From NCBI GenBank assembly GCA_017617065.1, contig JAFZWP010000002.1:1-59626 (forward strand): a stretch of 59,626 nt of DNA, written 5' to 3'. The notes under the pieces are model-generated. The model searched no databases, was not told where the DNA came from, and saw only the letters and a program-made list of their open reading frames with translations. This document shows positions 16,759 through 25,101 of this stretch, one piece after another (position 1 is the first letter of the stretch; the number at the start of each line of letters is the position of its first letter). The stretch comes from Bacilli bacterium (GTDB lineage Bacteria; Bacillota_I; Bacilli_A; ML615J-28; CAG-698). The position numbers were made by a program, and so were the translations under genes.

Positions 16759-17199
16759 ATGAAAATTAGTATTGGTTCTGATCATGGTGGTTTTAATCTT
16801 AAACAAGAAGTTATAGCTTATTTAAAAGAACAAGGCCACACTGTACTTGATAAAGGCTGTAACTCGGTTGATTCTGTACATTATCCAATTTATGCAAATC
16901 TTGTTTGTGAAGATATGCAAAATGGTAATTGTGATTATGGCATTTTAATTTGCACAACTGGTTTTGGTATGTGCATGTGTGCAAATAAACATAATGGTAT
17001 TAGAAGCGCTACTGTAAGAAGCGTTGATGAAGCATATTTAACAAGAAGTCACAACGACTGTAATGTTTTATGTTTAGGTGCAAAGTATACAAGTATAAAA
17101 GAAGCAAAAGATATAATTAATACTTTCTTAACAACCCCATTTGCTGGTGGAAGACACCAAATAAGAGTAGATATGATTAAGGATTTGGAGGAAAAATAA
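16759..17199 (+). CDS. rpiB: Ribose-5-phosphate isomerase B
   Basis: The 146 residues match RpiB/LacAB sugar-phosphate isomerases. The N-terminal SDHGGFNLKQEV motif and the active-site cysteine region ICTTGFGMCMCANK-HNGIR are intact. It interconverts ribose-5-phosphate and ribulose-5-phosphate in the pentose phosphate pathway, feeding PRPP. It lies directly upstream of upp, with no gap, as in other Bacillota, linking ribose-5-phosphate supply to nucleobase salvage. The RBS is GAGGTGA. LacA/LacB is an alternative within the family, but single copy and context favour RpiB. Confidence 0.93.
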   Translation: MKISIGSDHGGFNLKQEVIAYLKEQGHTVLDKGCNSVDSVHYPIYANLVCEDMQNGNCDYGILICTTGFGMCMCANKHNGIRSATVRSVDEAYLTRSHNDCNVLCLGAKYTSIKEAKDIINTFLTTPFAGGRHQIRVDMIKDLEEK

Positions 17200-17829
17200 A
17201 TGAGTGGAAAAGTTGTTATTTTTGATCATCCGCTAATTAGTCACAAATTAGCAATAATTAGAGATGAAAAAACGGGAACAAAAGATTTCCGTGAAACAGT
17301 GTCAGAAATTGGTATGCTAATGGCATACGAAATTACAAGAGACTTACCTACAATTAACATTGATGTTAAGACACCTTGTGGAATTGCACACACACGTACT
17401 CTCGCTAAAGAAGTAGTTCTTGTTCCAATTCTAAGAGCAGGACTTGGTATGGTTGAAGGAATCATGGCTTTAATTCCAACTGCAAAAGTTGGTCATGTTG
17501 GTATGTATAGAGATGAAGTTACTCTAGAACCTCATCAATATTATGCAAAATTTCCTAAGACAATCACAACATCTACAGTTTTAGTAGTTGACCCAATGTT
17601 AGCAACAGGTGGAAGTGTAGACTTTACTATTGATTTATTGAAGAAAAGAGGCATCACTGATATTAGATACGTTGGTCTAGTAGGCGCACCTGAAGGTGTT
17701 GCTAGAATCCAAAAGAATCATCCTGATGTAGATATCTACTTAGCAGCACTTGATGATCACCTAAATGAAAAAGGTTATATTGTACCTGGACTAGGCGATT
17801 GCGGCGATAGAATTTTTGGAACTAAATAA
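17200..17829 (+). CDS. upp: Uracil phosphoribosyltransferase
   Basis: The 209-residue length is typical of Upp. The PRPP-binding motif [11 protein letters not shown] is intact and the C-terminal uracil-binding [13 protein letters not shown] segment is present. It converts uracil and PRPP to UMP for pyrimidine salvage. GGAGG precedes the ATG, which abuts the rpiB stop. Its own stop overlaps the next start (TAATG). Confidence 0.98.
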   Translation: MSGKVVIFDHPLISHKLAIIRDEKTGTKDFRETVSEIGMLMAYEITRDLPTINIDVKTPCGIAHTRTLAKEVVLVPILRAGLGMVEGIMALIPTAKVGHVGMYRDEVTLEPHQYYAKFPKTITTSTVLVVDPMLATGGSVDFTIDLLKKRGITDIRYVGLVGAPEGVARIQKNHPDVDIYLAALDDHLNEKGYIVPGLGDCGDRIFGTK

Positions 17830-18050
17830 TGGAAGGCTGGATTAGCACACTTTGGTTCTTTTTAACATTTCTACCAATGATATATTTAGTATATACATTA
17901 CTTAAAATATTTGATTATTCTAAAATATTATTAAAAGGTAGAGTAGGAGAACTTAAAGCATTATTATTAATTATAAGCATTGGCATTGCATTCTTATTTG
18001 CGAGTGCGTTTGTAGAAGTAATACAAAGAATTGCCAATTTGTTCATTTAA
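17829..18050 (+). CDS. Small membrane protein, DUF1146-like (YwzB type)
   Basis: The 73-residue product has two hydrophobic helices separated by a basic loop (KILLKGRVGELKALLLI), the layout of DUF1146/YwzB proteins found near upp and the ATP synthase operon in many Bacillota. Function is unknown in the family. The start overlaps the upp stop by one base, so translation is coupled. It ends the operon before a bidirectional terminator. Confidence 0.6.
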   Translation: MEGWISTLWFFLTFLPMIYLVYTLLKIFDYSKILLKGRVGELKALLLIISIGIAFLFASAFVEVIQRIANLFI

Positions 18051-18079
18051 AAAAAGGTAGACTTTAGTCTACCTTTTTT
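18050..18079. terminator. Bidirectional terminator
   Basis: A-run, GGTAGAC/GTCTACC stem, then T-run. It serves the plus-strand upp operon and the minus-strand TSCPD gene, whose 3' end lies inside it. Confidence 0.9.
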
Positions 18080-18329
18080 GATTTAATGCTTGAATTAATG
18101 CTCTTGATAATTGATCAGCACAACTTGTAGGACGCGGTCCACATGTGTTGCCTAAAAGCAATATTGAAATGTCGCTAGCATTTTTACCTTCGCAAAGTTT
18201 TCCGATTGCTTTTAAGTTACCATTGCATCCACCAGTAAATACAAGATTATGGATTTGGCCTTTTTCATCTAGATCAAAATCAATTTGTCTTGAACATACT
18301 CCTTGAGGATAATAAACATAATGTTGCAT
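18069..18329 (-). CDS. TSCPD-domain protein
   Basis: The 86-residue protein matches the short TSCPD family (TIGR03905-like): YYPQGVCSRQIDFDLD, TGGCNGNLKAIGKLCEG, then TCGPRPTSCADQL. The conserved cysteines suggest metal or thiol chemistry; the domain is also found at the C-terminus of some ribonucleotide reductases. Its exact role is unknown. I chose the ATG at 18329 because AGAGGTGA sits just before it; the longer form to 18350 would include that RBS. Confidence 0.85.
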   Translation of the reverse strand: MQHYVYYPQGVCSRQIDFDLDEKGQIHNLVFTGGCNGNLKAIGKLCEGKNASDISILLLGNTCGPRPTSCADQLSRALIQALNQKR

Positions 18330-18396
18330 AAAATCACCTCTTGAAACCATTTTATAAAAAAAGCTAAATCAAATCAAGCATAATGCTTTTAATTGT

Positions 18397-18425
18397 TTGC
18401 GTTAAGTAATTAATAAATGTATAAT
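18397..18425 (+). promoter_or_regulatory. Promoter of the desulfurase-thiI operon
   Basis: TTGCGT-N17-TATAAT. An inverted repeat GTTAAGT (18401-18407)/ACTTAAC (18441-18447) flanks the -10 region and could be an operator. Confidence 0.5.
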
Positions 18426-18464
18426 GTATATAGTTAATACACTTAACAGCCAGGAGATGAAAAT

Positions 18465-19598
18465 ATGATTTATTTAGACTATGCGGCATCAACGCCTGTA
18501 GATGAAGAAGTACTTGCTAATTACTGTAGTGTAGAGAGCAAGTTTTTTGCAAATATTACGGCCCTTAATATGTTAGGTCAAAAAGAAAACTATATGTATG
18601 AATCTTTATCTGCTGATTCCCTAAATTCTTTAGGGTTTAAAAATCACGACATAATTTATACATCAGGAGCTACCGAAGCCAACAATATTGGGTTATTTGG
18701 CATTGCTAACAAATATAGTAGCGGTACGATTATCACTACTAAAATAGAACATCCTTCAGTATATGAAGTAATGAAATCTTTAGAATCTAGATTCAATGTA
18801 ATCTATCTAGATATTAATAGTGATGGAATTATCGATATTAATGAATTTGAAAAAGCAATGACTAAAGATACAATCCTTGTATCAATTATGTGGGTAAATA
18901 ACATAATTGGTAGCATTCAACCAATTGGTGATGTTATTAGAATAATGAAAAAATATCCAAAAGCTAAACTATTAGTTGATGCGACTCAAGGCATTGGTAA
19001 AATTAGACCTAATTTTAATATTGATGATGTAGATATGTTTACATTTTCAACACATAAAATTTATGGACCTAAAGGAATTGGATGCTTAATCAAAAAGAAA
19101 GGTTTAGAATTATCTAAGCTTCTCCAAGGATCACATTCTCAATATAACCTTCGTCCAGGTACTTTTGATTTAGCTTTAATTAGTGCTACTAATTTAGCTA
19201 TCAAAAAAGTAATTGCTAACTTAGATAATCATTATAATTATTTAAAAGAATTATATATGTATTTATATAATGGCATAAAAGATATCAAAGAAGTTGTAAT
19301 TAATAGTCCTCTTAAATATACAAGTTATAGTTGTATGAGTATATCAATTCTAAATAAAGGTAAATTTGTTAAGAGTGAAACAATTCTTCACTATTTAGAA
19401 CAAAGCGAAATATATGTTTCTATTGGTACAAGCTGTTCAAGTAAACTAGCTAAACCAGAAAAAACAATTTTAGCTTTAACAGGTGATATTGATAGAAGTT
19501 ATAGTAATGTTAGAATATCAATTAGTCATTTAACTACTTATGAGGAAATTGATAAGTTAATCGAAGTATTAAAGAAATATGGTGAATTATATGTATGA
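18465..19598 (+). CDS. Cysteine desulfurase (NifZ/IscS-like) for ThiI
   Basis: The class V aminotransferase-fold protein has 377 residues: N-terminal YLDYAASTP, the PLP lysine in STHKIYGPKGIG, and the catalytic cysteine in IGTSCSSKLAKP. It removes sulfur from cysteine as a persulfide. It overlaps thiI by 8 bases; in B. subtilis the equivalent pair NifZ-ThiI makes 4-thiouridine at position 8 of tRNA, so that is the likely job here, rather than general Fe-S assembly. The RBS is CAGGAG. Because no isc/suf genes are in view, a broader role cannot be excluded. Confidence 0.92.
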   Translation: MIYLDYAASTPVDEEVLANYCSVESKFFANITALNMLGQKENYMYESLSADSLNSLGFKNHDIIYTSGATEANNIGLFGIANKYSSGTIITTKIEHPSVYEVMKSLESRFNVIYLDINSDGIIDINEFEKAMTKDTILVSIMWVNNIIGSIQPIGDVIRIMKKYPKAKLLVDATQGIGKIRPNFNIDDVDMFTFSTHKIYGPKGIGCLIKKKGLELSKLLQGSHSQYNLRPGTFDLALISATNLAIKKVIANLDNHYNYLKELYMYLYNGIKDIKEVVINSPLKYTSYSCMSISILNKGKFVKSETILHYLEQSEIYVSIGTSCSSKLAKPEKTILALTGDIDRSYSNVRISISHLTTYEEIDKLIEVLKKYGELYV

Positions 19599-20802
19599 TA
19601 TGATATTAATTCGTTATGGGGAAATGACTTTAAAAAAGAAAAACTATAAACAGTTTTTAAAAGCCATTAATGATAACATTAAAGATAAAATTAAAGATAT
19701 CCCTAATCTTAAATTTGTTAATACAGATTATAGAGCATACATTTATTTAAATGGACAAGATTATACTAAAGTAATTGAAAAGTTAAATGAAGTAGTAGGC
19801 TTATATTCGTATAGCTTATGTAAGGAAGTAGAAAAAAATATCGAAGATATTGCTAAATGGGGAAATGAAGTTATTAATGATTACATTAGGGAAGCCAATA
19901 TCACTTCCAACTTTTCTTTTAAAGTAGAAACCCATCGTGGTGATAAAAGGTTTCCACTTACTTCTTTAGAAATATCAAGTAAAGTAGCGGGCCTAATTCT
20001 ACCAAAGATTGAAAAGATGAGTGTAGATGTACATAATCCTGATGTTACTTTATCAATCGATCTAAGAAGTGAAGGAGCATATATTTATACTAATACTATT
20101 AAAGGATTAGGTGGATATCCTAGTGGAATTGGGGGAAGTGCCTTACTTATGATGAGTGGAGGCATTGATTCGCCTGTAGCTGGTTTTTTAACAATAAAAA
20201 AAGGCGTTAGAATTAGTGCAATTCATTATGCATCCCCTCCATATACTTCGCCAATGGCTTTACAAAAAGTAATTGATTTACTTAAAGTGATTGCTAAGTA
20301 TCAAGATAGTGGTGAAATTGATTTATATGTCGTGCCATTTACTAATATTCAAACAGCAATTCACAATAACGCTAATCAAATATATTTAGTAACAATAATG
20401 CGTAGAATGATGTATACCATTGCCACAATGTTAGCTAAAGATAAAGGCTTTAGCGCTTTAGTAAATGGTGAATCAATTGGCCAAGTAGCAAGTCAAACAC
20501 TAGAAAGTATGATGGTAGTAAATGATGTAACTAATTTACCAATTTTAAGACCACTTTGTGCAATGGATAAAATTGAAATTATTAATATAGCATCTAAGAT
20601 TAATACATATGATATATCAATTAGACCATATGAAGATTGTTGCACAGTGTTTGTACCAGAGCACCCAATCATTAAACCTAGACTCGATGAAGTAAAATAT
20701 GAAGAAGCTAAATGCAATTTAGAACCTTTAATTAATGAAGCATATAATAACATTAAAAAATATACAGTTGGTGTTAATAGTAACATCAATGTATTTGAGT
20801 AG
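19591..20802 (+). CDS. thiI: tRNA 4-thiouridine synthase ThiI
   Basis: The ~403-residue protein has an N-terminal ferredoxin-like/THUMP region and a PP-loop ATPase domain (MMSGGIDSPVAGF). The C-terminal rhodanese domain of the E. coli enzyme is absent, as in Bacillota. It adenylates U8 of tRNA and accepts sulfur from the desulfurase encoded just upstream, with which it overlaps. I chose the ATG at 19591 because GGTGA precedes it. A cysteine pair (EDCCTVF) near the C-terminus may take part in sulfur relay. Confidence 0.95.
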   Translation: MYDMILIRYGEMTLKKKNYKQFLKAINDNIKDKIKDIPNLKFVNTDYRAYIYLNGQDYTKVIEKLNEVVGLYSYSLCKEVEKNIEDIAKWGNEVINDYIREANITSNFSFKVETHRGDKRFPLTSLEISSKVAGLILPKIEKMSVDVHNPDVTLSIDLRSEGAYIYTNTIKGLGGYPSGIGGSALLMMSGGIDSPVAGFLTIKKGVRISAIHYASPPYTSPMALQKVIDLLKVIAKYQDSGEIDLYVVPFTNIQTAIHNNANQIYLVTIMRRMMYTIATMLAKDKGFSALVNGESIGQVASQTLESMMVVNDVTNLPILRPLCAMDKIEIINIASKINTYDISIRPYEDCCTVFVPEHPIIKPRLDEVKYEEAKCNLEPLINEAYNNIKKYTVGVNSNINVFE

Positions 20803-20810
20803 GTAATAAT

Positions 20811-21446
20811 ATGGAAGAAAAAGATAATGTTTTAGAAGAAGAAATAGCTAGCGAACAACCTCTAAGTGAATATGATGCCAAAGTAGCAGAATATGAATGC
20901 AAATTAGAAGAAGCATTTGTTAATATTGAAATTAAAGAAAATATAGCTTTAGCTAATCCAGAAGATGAGGCTGCTTTGCATGAATATAAAGAAGCTAAAG
21001 CAAATTATGAAGCTTTAAGAAAAGAATATAAAATGTTTAAAGCAGAGAATAAGCCTATTACTTGGTGGACTACTTTGCCACTTAGAATGAAGATATTTAG
21101 TTTCTTTAATTTCGTTTTAGCATTCCCATTTTTTGCTTGGTCAATCTTACCATTTTGGTATTATCCATATAGCTGGTTATATGACATATTTGCAAATGGT
21201 TTAAATAAATTATTTGATAATGGAAAAGAGACCATGGCTTATATTTATCTAGGACTATTTTGGTACTTTTTAGTATTAGTATTAATATGCTGGTTTATTA
21301 TTATTTTAGTAATTACTAAATATAAAAAAGATATTCATCCAAACTATAAAAAAACATTTATTGGTTTTATTATTGGTAATAGTGTATTTACTATTGGATT
21401 ACTAGTTTATCAAATAGTTTTGATGATTCAAATGTGGTCGCTATGA
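20811..21446 (+). CDS. Membrane protein with acidic coiled-coil N-terminus, unknown
   Basis: The 211-residue protein begins with ~80 residues rich in Glu, Lys and Ala that are likely a cytoplasmic coiled coil. Three hydrophobic helices follow, around residues 95-120, 145-168 and 183-205. No family recognised. It lies 8 bases after thiI and overlaps the following rRNA methyltransferase by four bases (ATGA), so the three are probably co-transcribed. No enzymatic motif visible. Confidence 0.65.
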   Translation: MEEKDNVLEEEIASEQPLSEYDAKVAEYECKLEEAFVNIEIKENIALANPEDEAALHEYKEAKANYEALRKEYKMFKAENKPITWWTTLPLRMKIFSFFNFVLAFPFFAWSILPFWYYPYSWLYDIFANGLNKLFDNGKETMAYIYLGLFWYFLVLVLICWFIIILVITKYKKDIHPNYKKTFIGFIIGNSVFTIGLLVYQIVLMIQMWSL

Positions 21447-22189
21447 TAGAATTATTAAAAATAACTTCTTTAACTAATGCTCATATAAAAGAATTAGCAA
21501 AGCTTTACGATAATAAAGAAAGAAACAAAAGAGGATTAGTTTTAGTAGAAGGATTGCATTTAGTAAAAGAAGCATATGAATTAGGCATATTAAGCGAAGT
21601 ATTAATAGTTAATGAAGAAGATGCGCTTGATGGAGTTACTAACATATTAGTAACAAGTGATATCATCAAAAAATTATCATCCACATCCACACCTCAGGCA
21701 ATCCTAGGCGTAGCCAGAATTGAAAATAAAAAGTTAGTATATGGAAATACTATTTTAATTTTAGATGGTGTTAGTGATCCTGGTAACTTTGGTACTATTG
21801 TAAGGACAGCTACTGCTTTAGGAGTGGCTAGTATAATAGTAGATGGTGGCATTGATATTTATAATGAAAAAGTTGTTAGAGCAACGCAAGGTGCTATCTT
21901 TAAAATGCCAATTGTAAAGATGGATTTAAAAGAAGCAATTCTTGATTTAAAGAAAAAAGGTTATTTAGTATTAGCAACATCTTTACGCGATGCTATCGAT
22001 TTAGAAGATATCAAAGAAATAAACAAATATGCTTTAATTTTAGGAAATGAAGCTAAAGGTGTAAGTAGTGATGCTCTAGCTTTGTGTGATAAAGCCATTA
22101 AGATTAAGATGGATGGCGATATGGAGTCACTAAATGTAGCGATAGCGGGAGCAATTTGTTTATATTCATTAAATAATAAAAGGAAATAA
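21443..22189 (+). CDS. SpoU/TrmH-family rRNA 2'-O-methyltransferase
   Basis: The ~248-residue protein has an N-terminal L30e-like substrate-binding region (LVEGLHLVKEAYELG) and a SPOUT domain with the knot motifs DGVSDPGNFGTIVRTA, LILGNEAKGV and MDGDMESLNVAIAGAI. It methylates ribose of rRNA; the exact target (RlmB-like or YsgA-like) cannot be told by eye. The start at 21443 overlaps the upstream stop; a GTG at 21434 is the alternative. ung follows two bases after the stop. Confidence 0.9.
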   Translation: MIELLKITSLTNAHIKELAKLYDNKERNKRGLVLVEGLHLVKEAYELGILSEVLIVNEEDALDGVTNILVTSDIIKKLSSTSTPQAILGVARIENKKLVYGNTILILDGVSDPGNFGTIVRTATALGVASIIVDGGIDIYNEKVVRATQGAIFKMPIVKMDLKEAILDLKKKGYLVLATSLRDAIDLEDIKEINKYALILGNEAKGVSSDALALCDKAIKIKMDGDMESLNVAIAGAICLYSLNNKRK

Positions 22190-22191
22190 AA

Positions 22192-22857
22192 ATGGTTAAA
22201 TTTGGTAATGATTGGGACAACTTAATAGCATATCAATTTGATGCGCCATATTATTTAAAATTAAGACAATTCTTAATTGAGGAATATAGCCATTATGTAA
22301 TCTATCCCTCGATGTATGATATTTTTAATGCATTAAAACTTACATCATATCAAGATACTAAAGTTGTAATAGTTGGCCAAGATCCTTACCATGAAGTTGG
22401 TCAAGCACATGGGTTAGCATTTTCTGTTCAAGATGGTATTCCGCTTCCACCATCTCTTAAAAACATATACAAAGAGATTGAAGATGAATTTGGCATCAGA
22501 ATGGGTAGATCTGGTAACCTTACAAAATGGGCGCATCAAGGCGTACTACTATTAAATAATGTATTAACAGTTAGAGCAGGACTAGCTAATTCACATAGAA
22601 ATCAAGGATGGGAAATTTTTACTGATGAAGTGATTAGACTATTAAATGTACGGAAAGACCCTGTCATTTTTGTATTTTGGGGAAATAACGCTAAAGCTAA
22701 AATGCAACTAGTAACAAACCCTAATCATTTAGTTTTAACTAGTGCCCACCCTTCACCACTTTCTGCTTATAATGGTTTTTTTGGCTGTGGGCATTTTAAA
22801 AAGATAAATGAGTTTTTAGTAAGCAAAGGCAAAAGCCCAATTGATTGGCAAATATAA
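22192..22857 (+). CDS. ung: Uracil-DNA glycosylase, family 1
   Basis: At 221 residues it has the normal length. The water-activating motif GQDPYH is followed by AHGLAFSV; LLNNVLTVR and the leucine-loop motif AHPSPLSA are present. It excises uracil from DNA to start base-excision repair. AAAGGAAA lies upstream. It closes this transcription unit; a new strong promoter begins 4 bases after its stop. Confidence 0.98.
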   Translation: MVKFGNDWDNLIAYQFDAPYYLKLRQFLIEEYSHYVIYPSMYDIFNALKLTSYQDTKVVIVGQDPYHEVGQAHGLAFSVQDGIPLPPSLKNIYKEIEDEFGIRMGRSGNLTKWAHQGVLLLNNVLTVRAGLANSHRNQGWEIFTDEVIRLLNVRKDPVIFVFWGNNAKAKMQLVTNPNHLVLTSAHPSPLSAYNGFFGCGHFKKINEFLVSKGKSPIDWQI

Positions 22858-22860
22858 TAA

Positions 22861-22889
22861 TTGACAAAAATGGCTAGTTATTATATAAT
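22861..22889 (+). promoter_or_regulatory. Promoter of the rimP-nusA-infB operon
   Basis: Consensus TTGACA (22861-22866)-N17-TATAAT (22884-22889). Transcription should start near 22896. Confidence 0.9.
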
Positions 22890-22900
22890 GCTTATAGAAG

Positions 22901-22936
22901 GAATATTTGATATTCAGGAGTGAGTCACCTCACTCC
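22901..22936 (+). promoter_or_regulatory. Two tandem hairpins in the rimP leader
   Basis: GAATAT-TTG-ATATTC (22901-22915) is followed at once by GGAGTGAG-TCAC-CTCACTCC (22917-22936), an 8-bp perfect stem with a tetraloop and only a short T-run (TTTAATT) after it. The second stem locks up a GGAG. It could modulate transcription or mask a decoy RBS. Confidence 0.55.
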
Positions 22937-22954
22937 TTTAATTATGGTGAAGCT

Positions 22955-23422
22955 ATGCATAAATATGAAGAAAAAACATTTTTGTTAGTTAGTCCAATTT
23001 GCACTAAACTTGGTTTAGAGTTAGTAGAAGTAAGTTGGGTTAAAGAATATAATACATTCTTCTTAAGAATCATTATTGATAAAGAAGGTGGAATTACAGT
23101 AGATGATGCTACTAATGTATCAGAAGAACTATCACCACTTTTGGATAAAGAAGATTTTATTAAAGAAGAATATATGTTAGAAGTATCTAGCCCAGGTGTG
23201 GAAAAAGAATTAAAGAGTGATAAAGATATATCATCATCTATTGGTGAATATGTTCATATCAATCTATATGCTAAAGTTGATGGATTTAAAGAAATCGAAG
23301 GATATTTAAAATCATTTGAAAATGAAGAAATAGTAATTGAAGCAAATATTAAAGGTAGAATCAAATCTTATACCTTTAAGAAAAATGAAATTAGTAAGAT
23401 AAGGTTAGCTATTAAGTTTTAG
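22955..23422 (+). CDS. rimP: Ribosome maturation factor RimP
   Basis: The 155 residues match RimP (~150). The core LRIIIDKEGGITVDDATNVS-E-LS and YMLEVSSPGVEKEL are characteristic. It assists 30S subunit maturation. I chose the ATG at 22955 because GGTGA lies 4 bases upstream and the family normally starts here; an upstream in-frame start at 22907 would run through the leader hairpin. It is the first gene of the standard rimP-nusA-ylxR-ylxQ-infB-rbfA operon. Confidence 0.95.
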   Translation: MHKYEEKTFLLVSPICTKLGLELVEVSWVKEYNTFFLRIIIDKEGGITVDDATNVSEELSPLLDKEDFIKEEYMLEVSSPGVEKELKSDKDISSSIGEYVHINLYAKVDGFKEIEGYLKSFENEEIVIEANIKGRIKSYTFKKNEISKIRLAIKF

Positions 23423-23431
23423 GAGGAAATT

Positions 23432-24517
23432 ATGAACGCTAAATTTTTTGAATCTTTAGAAGAGATTGCATACGAAAGAGGTTTAAACGTAGAAGACGTT
23501 TTAAGTAAAGTGGAAATTGCTATGCAAGTAGCATGCAAAAACAGCGAATCAGTTCCATATAAAGGAACAATTAAAATGGAATATGATTTAGACAAGAAAA
23601 CTGTTAAGTTTATTAACTATCAATATGTAGTTAATGAAATCGATCCAGAAGGACCTCGTGGACAAATTTTAGTTGAAGATGCTAGATTAATTAAACCTAA
23701 AGCTAAAGCTGGTCAAAGCATAAAGACTAAAGTAGATTTAAAATTATTCTCTAGAAAAGCTGCTTCAATGTTTAAACAAAACTTTTTAAATGAATTAAAG
23801 TCACTTGAAAGAGATGAAGCATATAATTTCTTTAGCGATAAAGTTGGAGAAATCATTACTGCTAGAGTTTGTGAAATCAAAGAGCAATATATTGGTTTTG
23901 ATTTAGGTAAAGGTGTTATGGCCACAATGAGCGAAAAAGATCAATTACCTGGTGAAAACTATACTGTTGATGATAAATTAAAAGTATATATTTCTAAAGT
24001 TGAAAAGACTGGTCGTGGACCTAAAGTATTTATTTCAAGAAGCTCTAAAGAATTTGTTCGTAAATTATTTGAAATGAATATTCCAGAAATTGCTAATGGT
24101 CAAATTGAAATTATGAGCGTAGCAAGAGACCCAGGTAAAAGAAGCAAGATTGGTGTTTTAAGCGTTAATGGTGATGTGGATCCTAAAGGGGCATGTGTAG
24201 GTGCTGGTGGACTTAGAATTAAAGCTATTAATGCCGCATTAAACGGAGAAAAAATCGATGTATTCGTATGGAAAACTGATCCAATCGAATTAATATCTGA
24301 AGCTATTTCGCCTGCTAAGTGTGTAAGTGTAATGGCTGATAGTGAAGAAAAGAAAGCAATCGTTATTGTTAATGATGATCAATACTCTTTAGCAATTGGT
24401 GCTAAAGGCCAAAATGCTAGACTTGCAGTACTAGCAACTGGATGGAAGATTGATTTCAAGAAATTAAGCGAAGCAAGCGAAGAAGGAATTGACTTCAAGT
24501 ACAATGTTAATCACTAA
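23432..24517 (+). CDS. nusA: Transcription termination/antitermination factor NusA
   Basis: The 361-residue length is typical of Bacillota NusA without C-terminal acidic repeats. An N-terminal RNA-polymerase-binding domain, an S1 domain (residues ~135-200) and two KH domains follow in order; KH motifs DPKGACVGAGG and LAIGAKGQNARLA are visible. It promotes pausing and hairpin-dependent termination and takes part in rrn antitermination. A strong AGGAGG precedes the start. Confidence 0.97.
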   Translation: MNAKFFESLEEIAYERGLNVEDVLSKVEIAMQVACKNSESVPYKGTIKMEYDLDKKTVKFINYQYVVNEIDPEGPRGQILVEDARLIKPKAKAGQSIKTKVDLKLFSRKAASMFKQNFLNELKSLERDEAYNFFSDKVGEIITARVCEIKEQYIGFDLGKGVMATMSEKDQLPGENYTVDDKLKVYISKVEKTGRGPKVFISRSSKEFVRKLFEMNIPEIANGQIEIMSVARDPGKRSKIGVLSVNGDVDPKGACVGAGGLRIKAINAALNGEKIDVFVWKTDPIELISEAISPAKCVSVMADSEEKKAIVIVNDDQYSLAIGAKGQNARLAVLATGWKIDFKKLSEASEEGIDFKYNVNH

Positions 24518-24526
24518 GAGGTAAAC

Positions 24527-24793
24527 ATGGCCGAAAAGATTAAGAAAGTTCCTATTCGTCGCTGTTTAGCAACGAATCAACCATTTCCCAAAAAGGAAAT
24601 GTTTCGTATAGTTAGAACTCCAGATGGTGATGTAATTATAGATGACACAGGAAAAGCAAACGGAAGGGGAGCATATCTTTCTAAAACTAAGGATGCTATT
24701 GGGATTGCGAAAAACAAGAAGTTATTAGATAAGCAATTAGAAGTAGCTGTTAGTGAAGAAATCTATGCGCAATTGCTAGCTAAACTAGATTAA
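24527..24793 (+). CDS. ylxR: YlxR/RnpM RNA-binding protein (DUF448)
   Basis: The 88-residue product has the YlxR core: RRCLATNQPFPKKEMFRIV, then GRGAYLSK. The usual second cysteine-type motif is reduced. In B. subtilis this protein (RnpM) binds RNase P RNA and modulates its activity. Position between nusA and ylxQ is canonical. Confidence 0.93.
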   Translation: MAEKIKKVPIRRCLATNQPFPKKEMFRIVRTPDGDVIIDDTGKANGRGAYLSKTKDAIGIAKNKKLLDKQLEVAVSEEIYAQLLAKLD

Positions 24794-24795
24794 CA

Positions 24796-25101
24796 ATGAA
24801 AACTCGCGTTTTAAATATGTTAGGAATTGCTAACAAAGCGGGTGCATTAATTTCTGGAGAAGATAGTGTCATTAAAGGATTACAGAAAGGTAAAATAAAG
24901 ATGGTTTTTGTAGCGAGTGATGCAAGTTTAAACACAATCGATGATTTTTCACGTAAGTGTTTTTATTATCATGTAGAGTGCATAAATTTGTTTACATGCG
25001 AGGAATTAACAAAAGCTATCGGAAGATGTAGAAAAATTGTTGGAATTGCTGATGAGGGATTTTGCAATGCCATCAAAAAAATAATGGAGGAGTCCAAATG
25101 A
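24796..25101 (+). CDS. ylxQ: L7Ae-family RNA-binding protein YlxQ
   Basis: The 101-residue L7Ae/L30e-like protein starts LNMLGIANKAGALISGEDSV, typical of YlxQ, and is expected to bind kink-turn RNA. It begins 2 bases after ylxR and its stop overlaps the infB start (ATGA), so translation is probably coupled. Confidence 0.92.
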   Translation: MKTRVLNMLGIANKAGALISGEDSVIKGLQKGKIKMVFVASDASLNTIDDFSRKCFYYHVECINLFTCEELTKAIGRCRKIVGIADEGFCNAIKKIMEESK

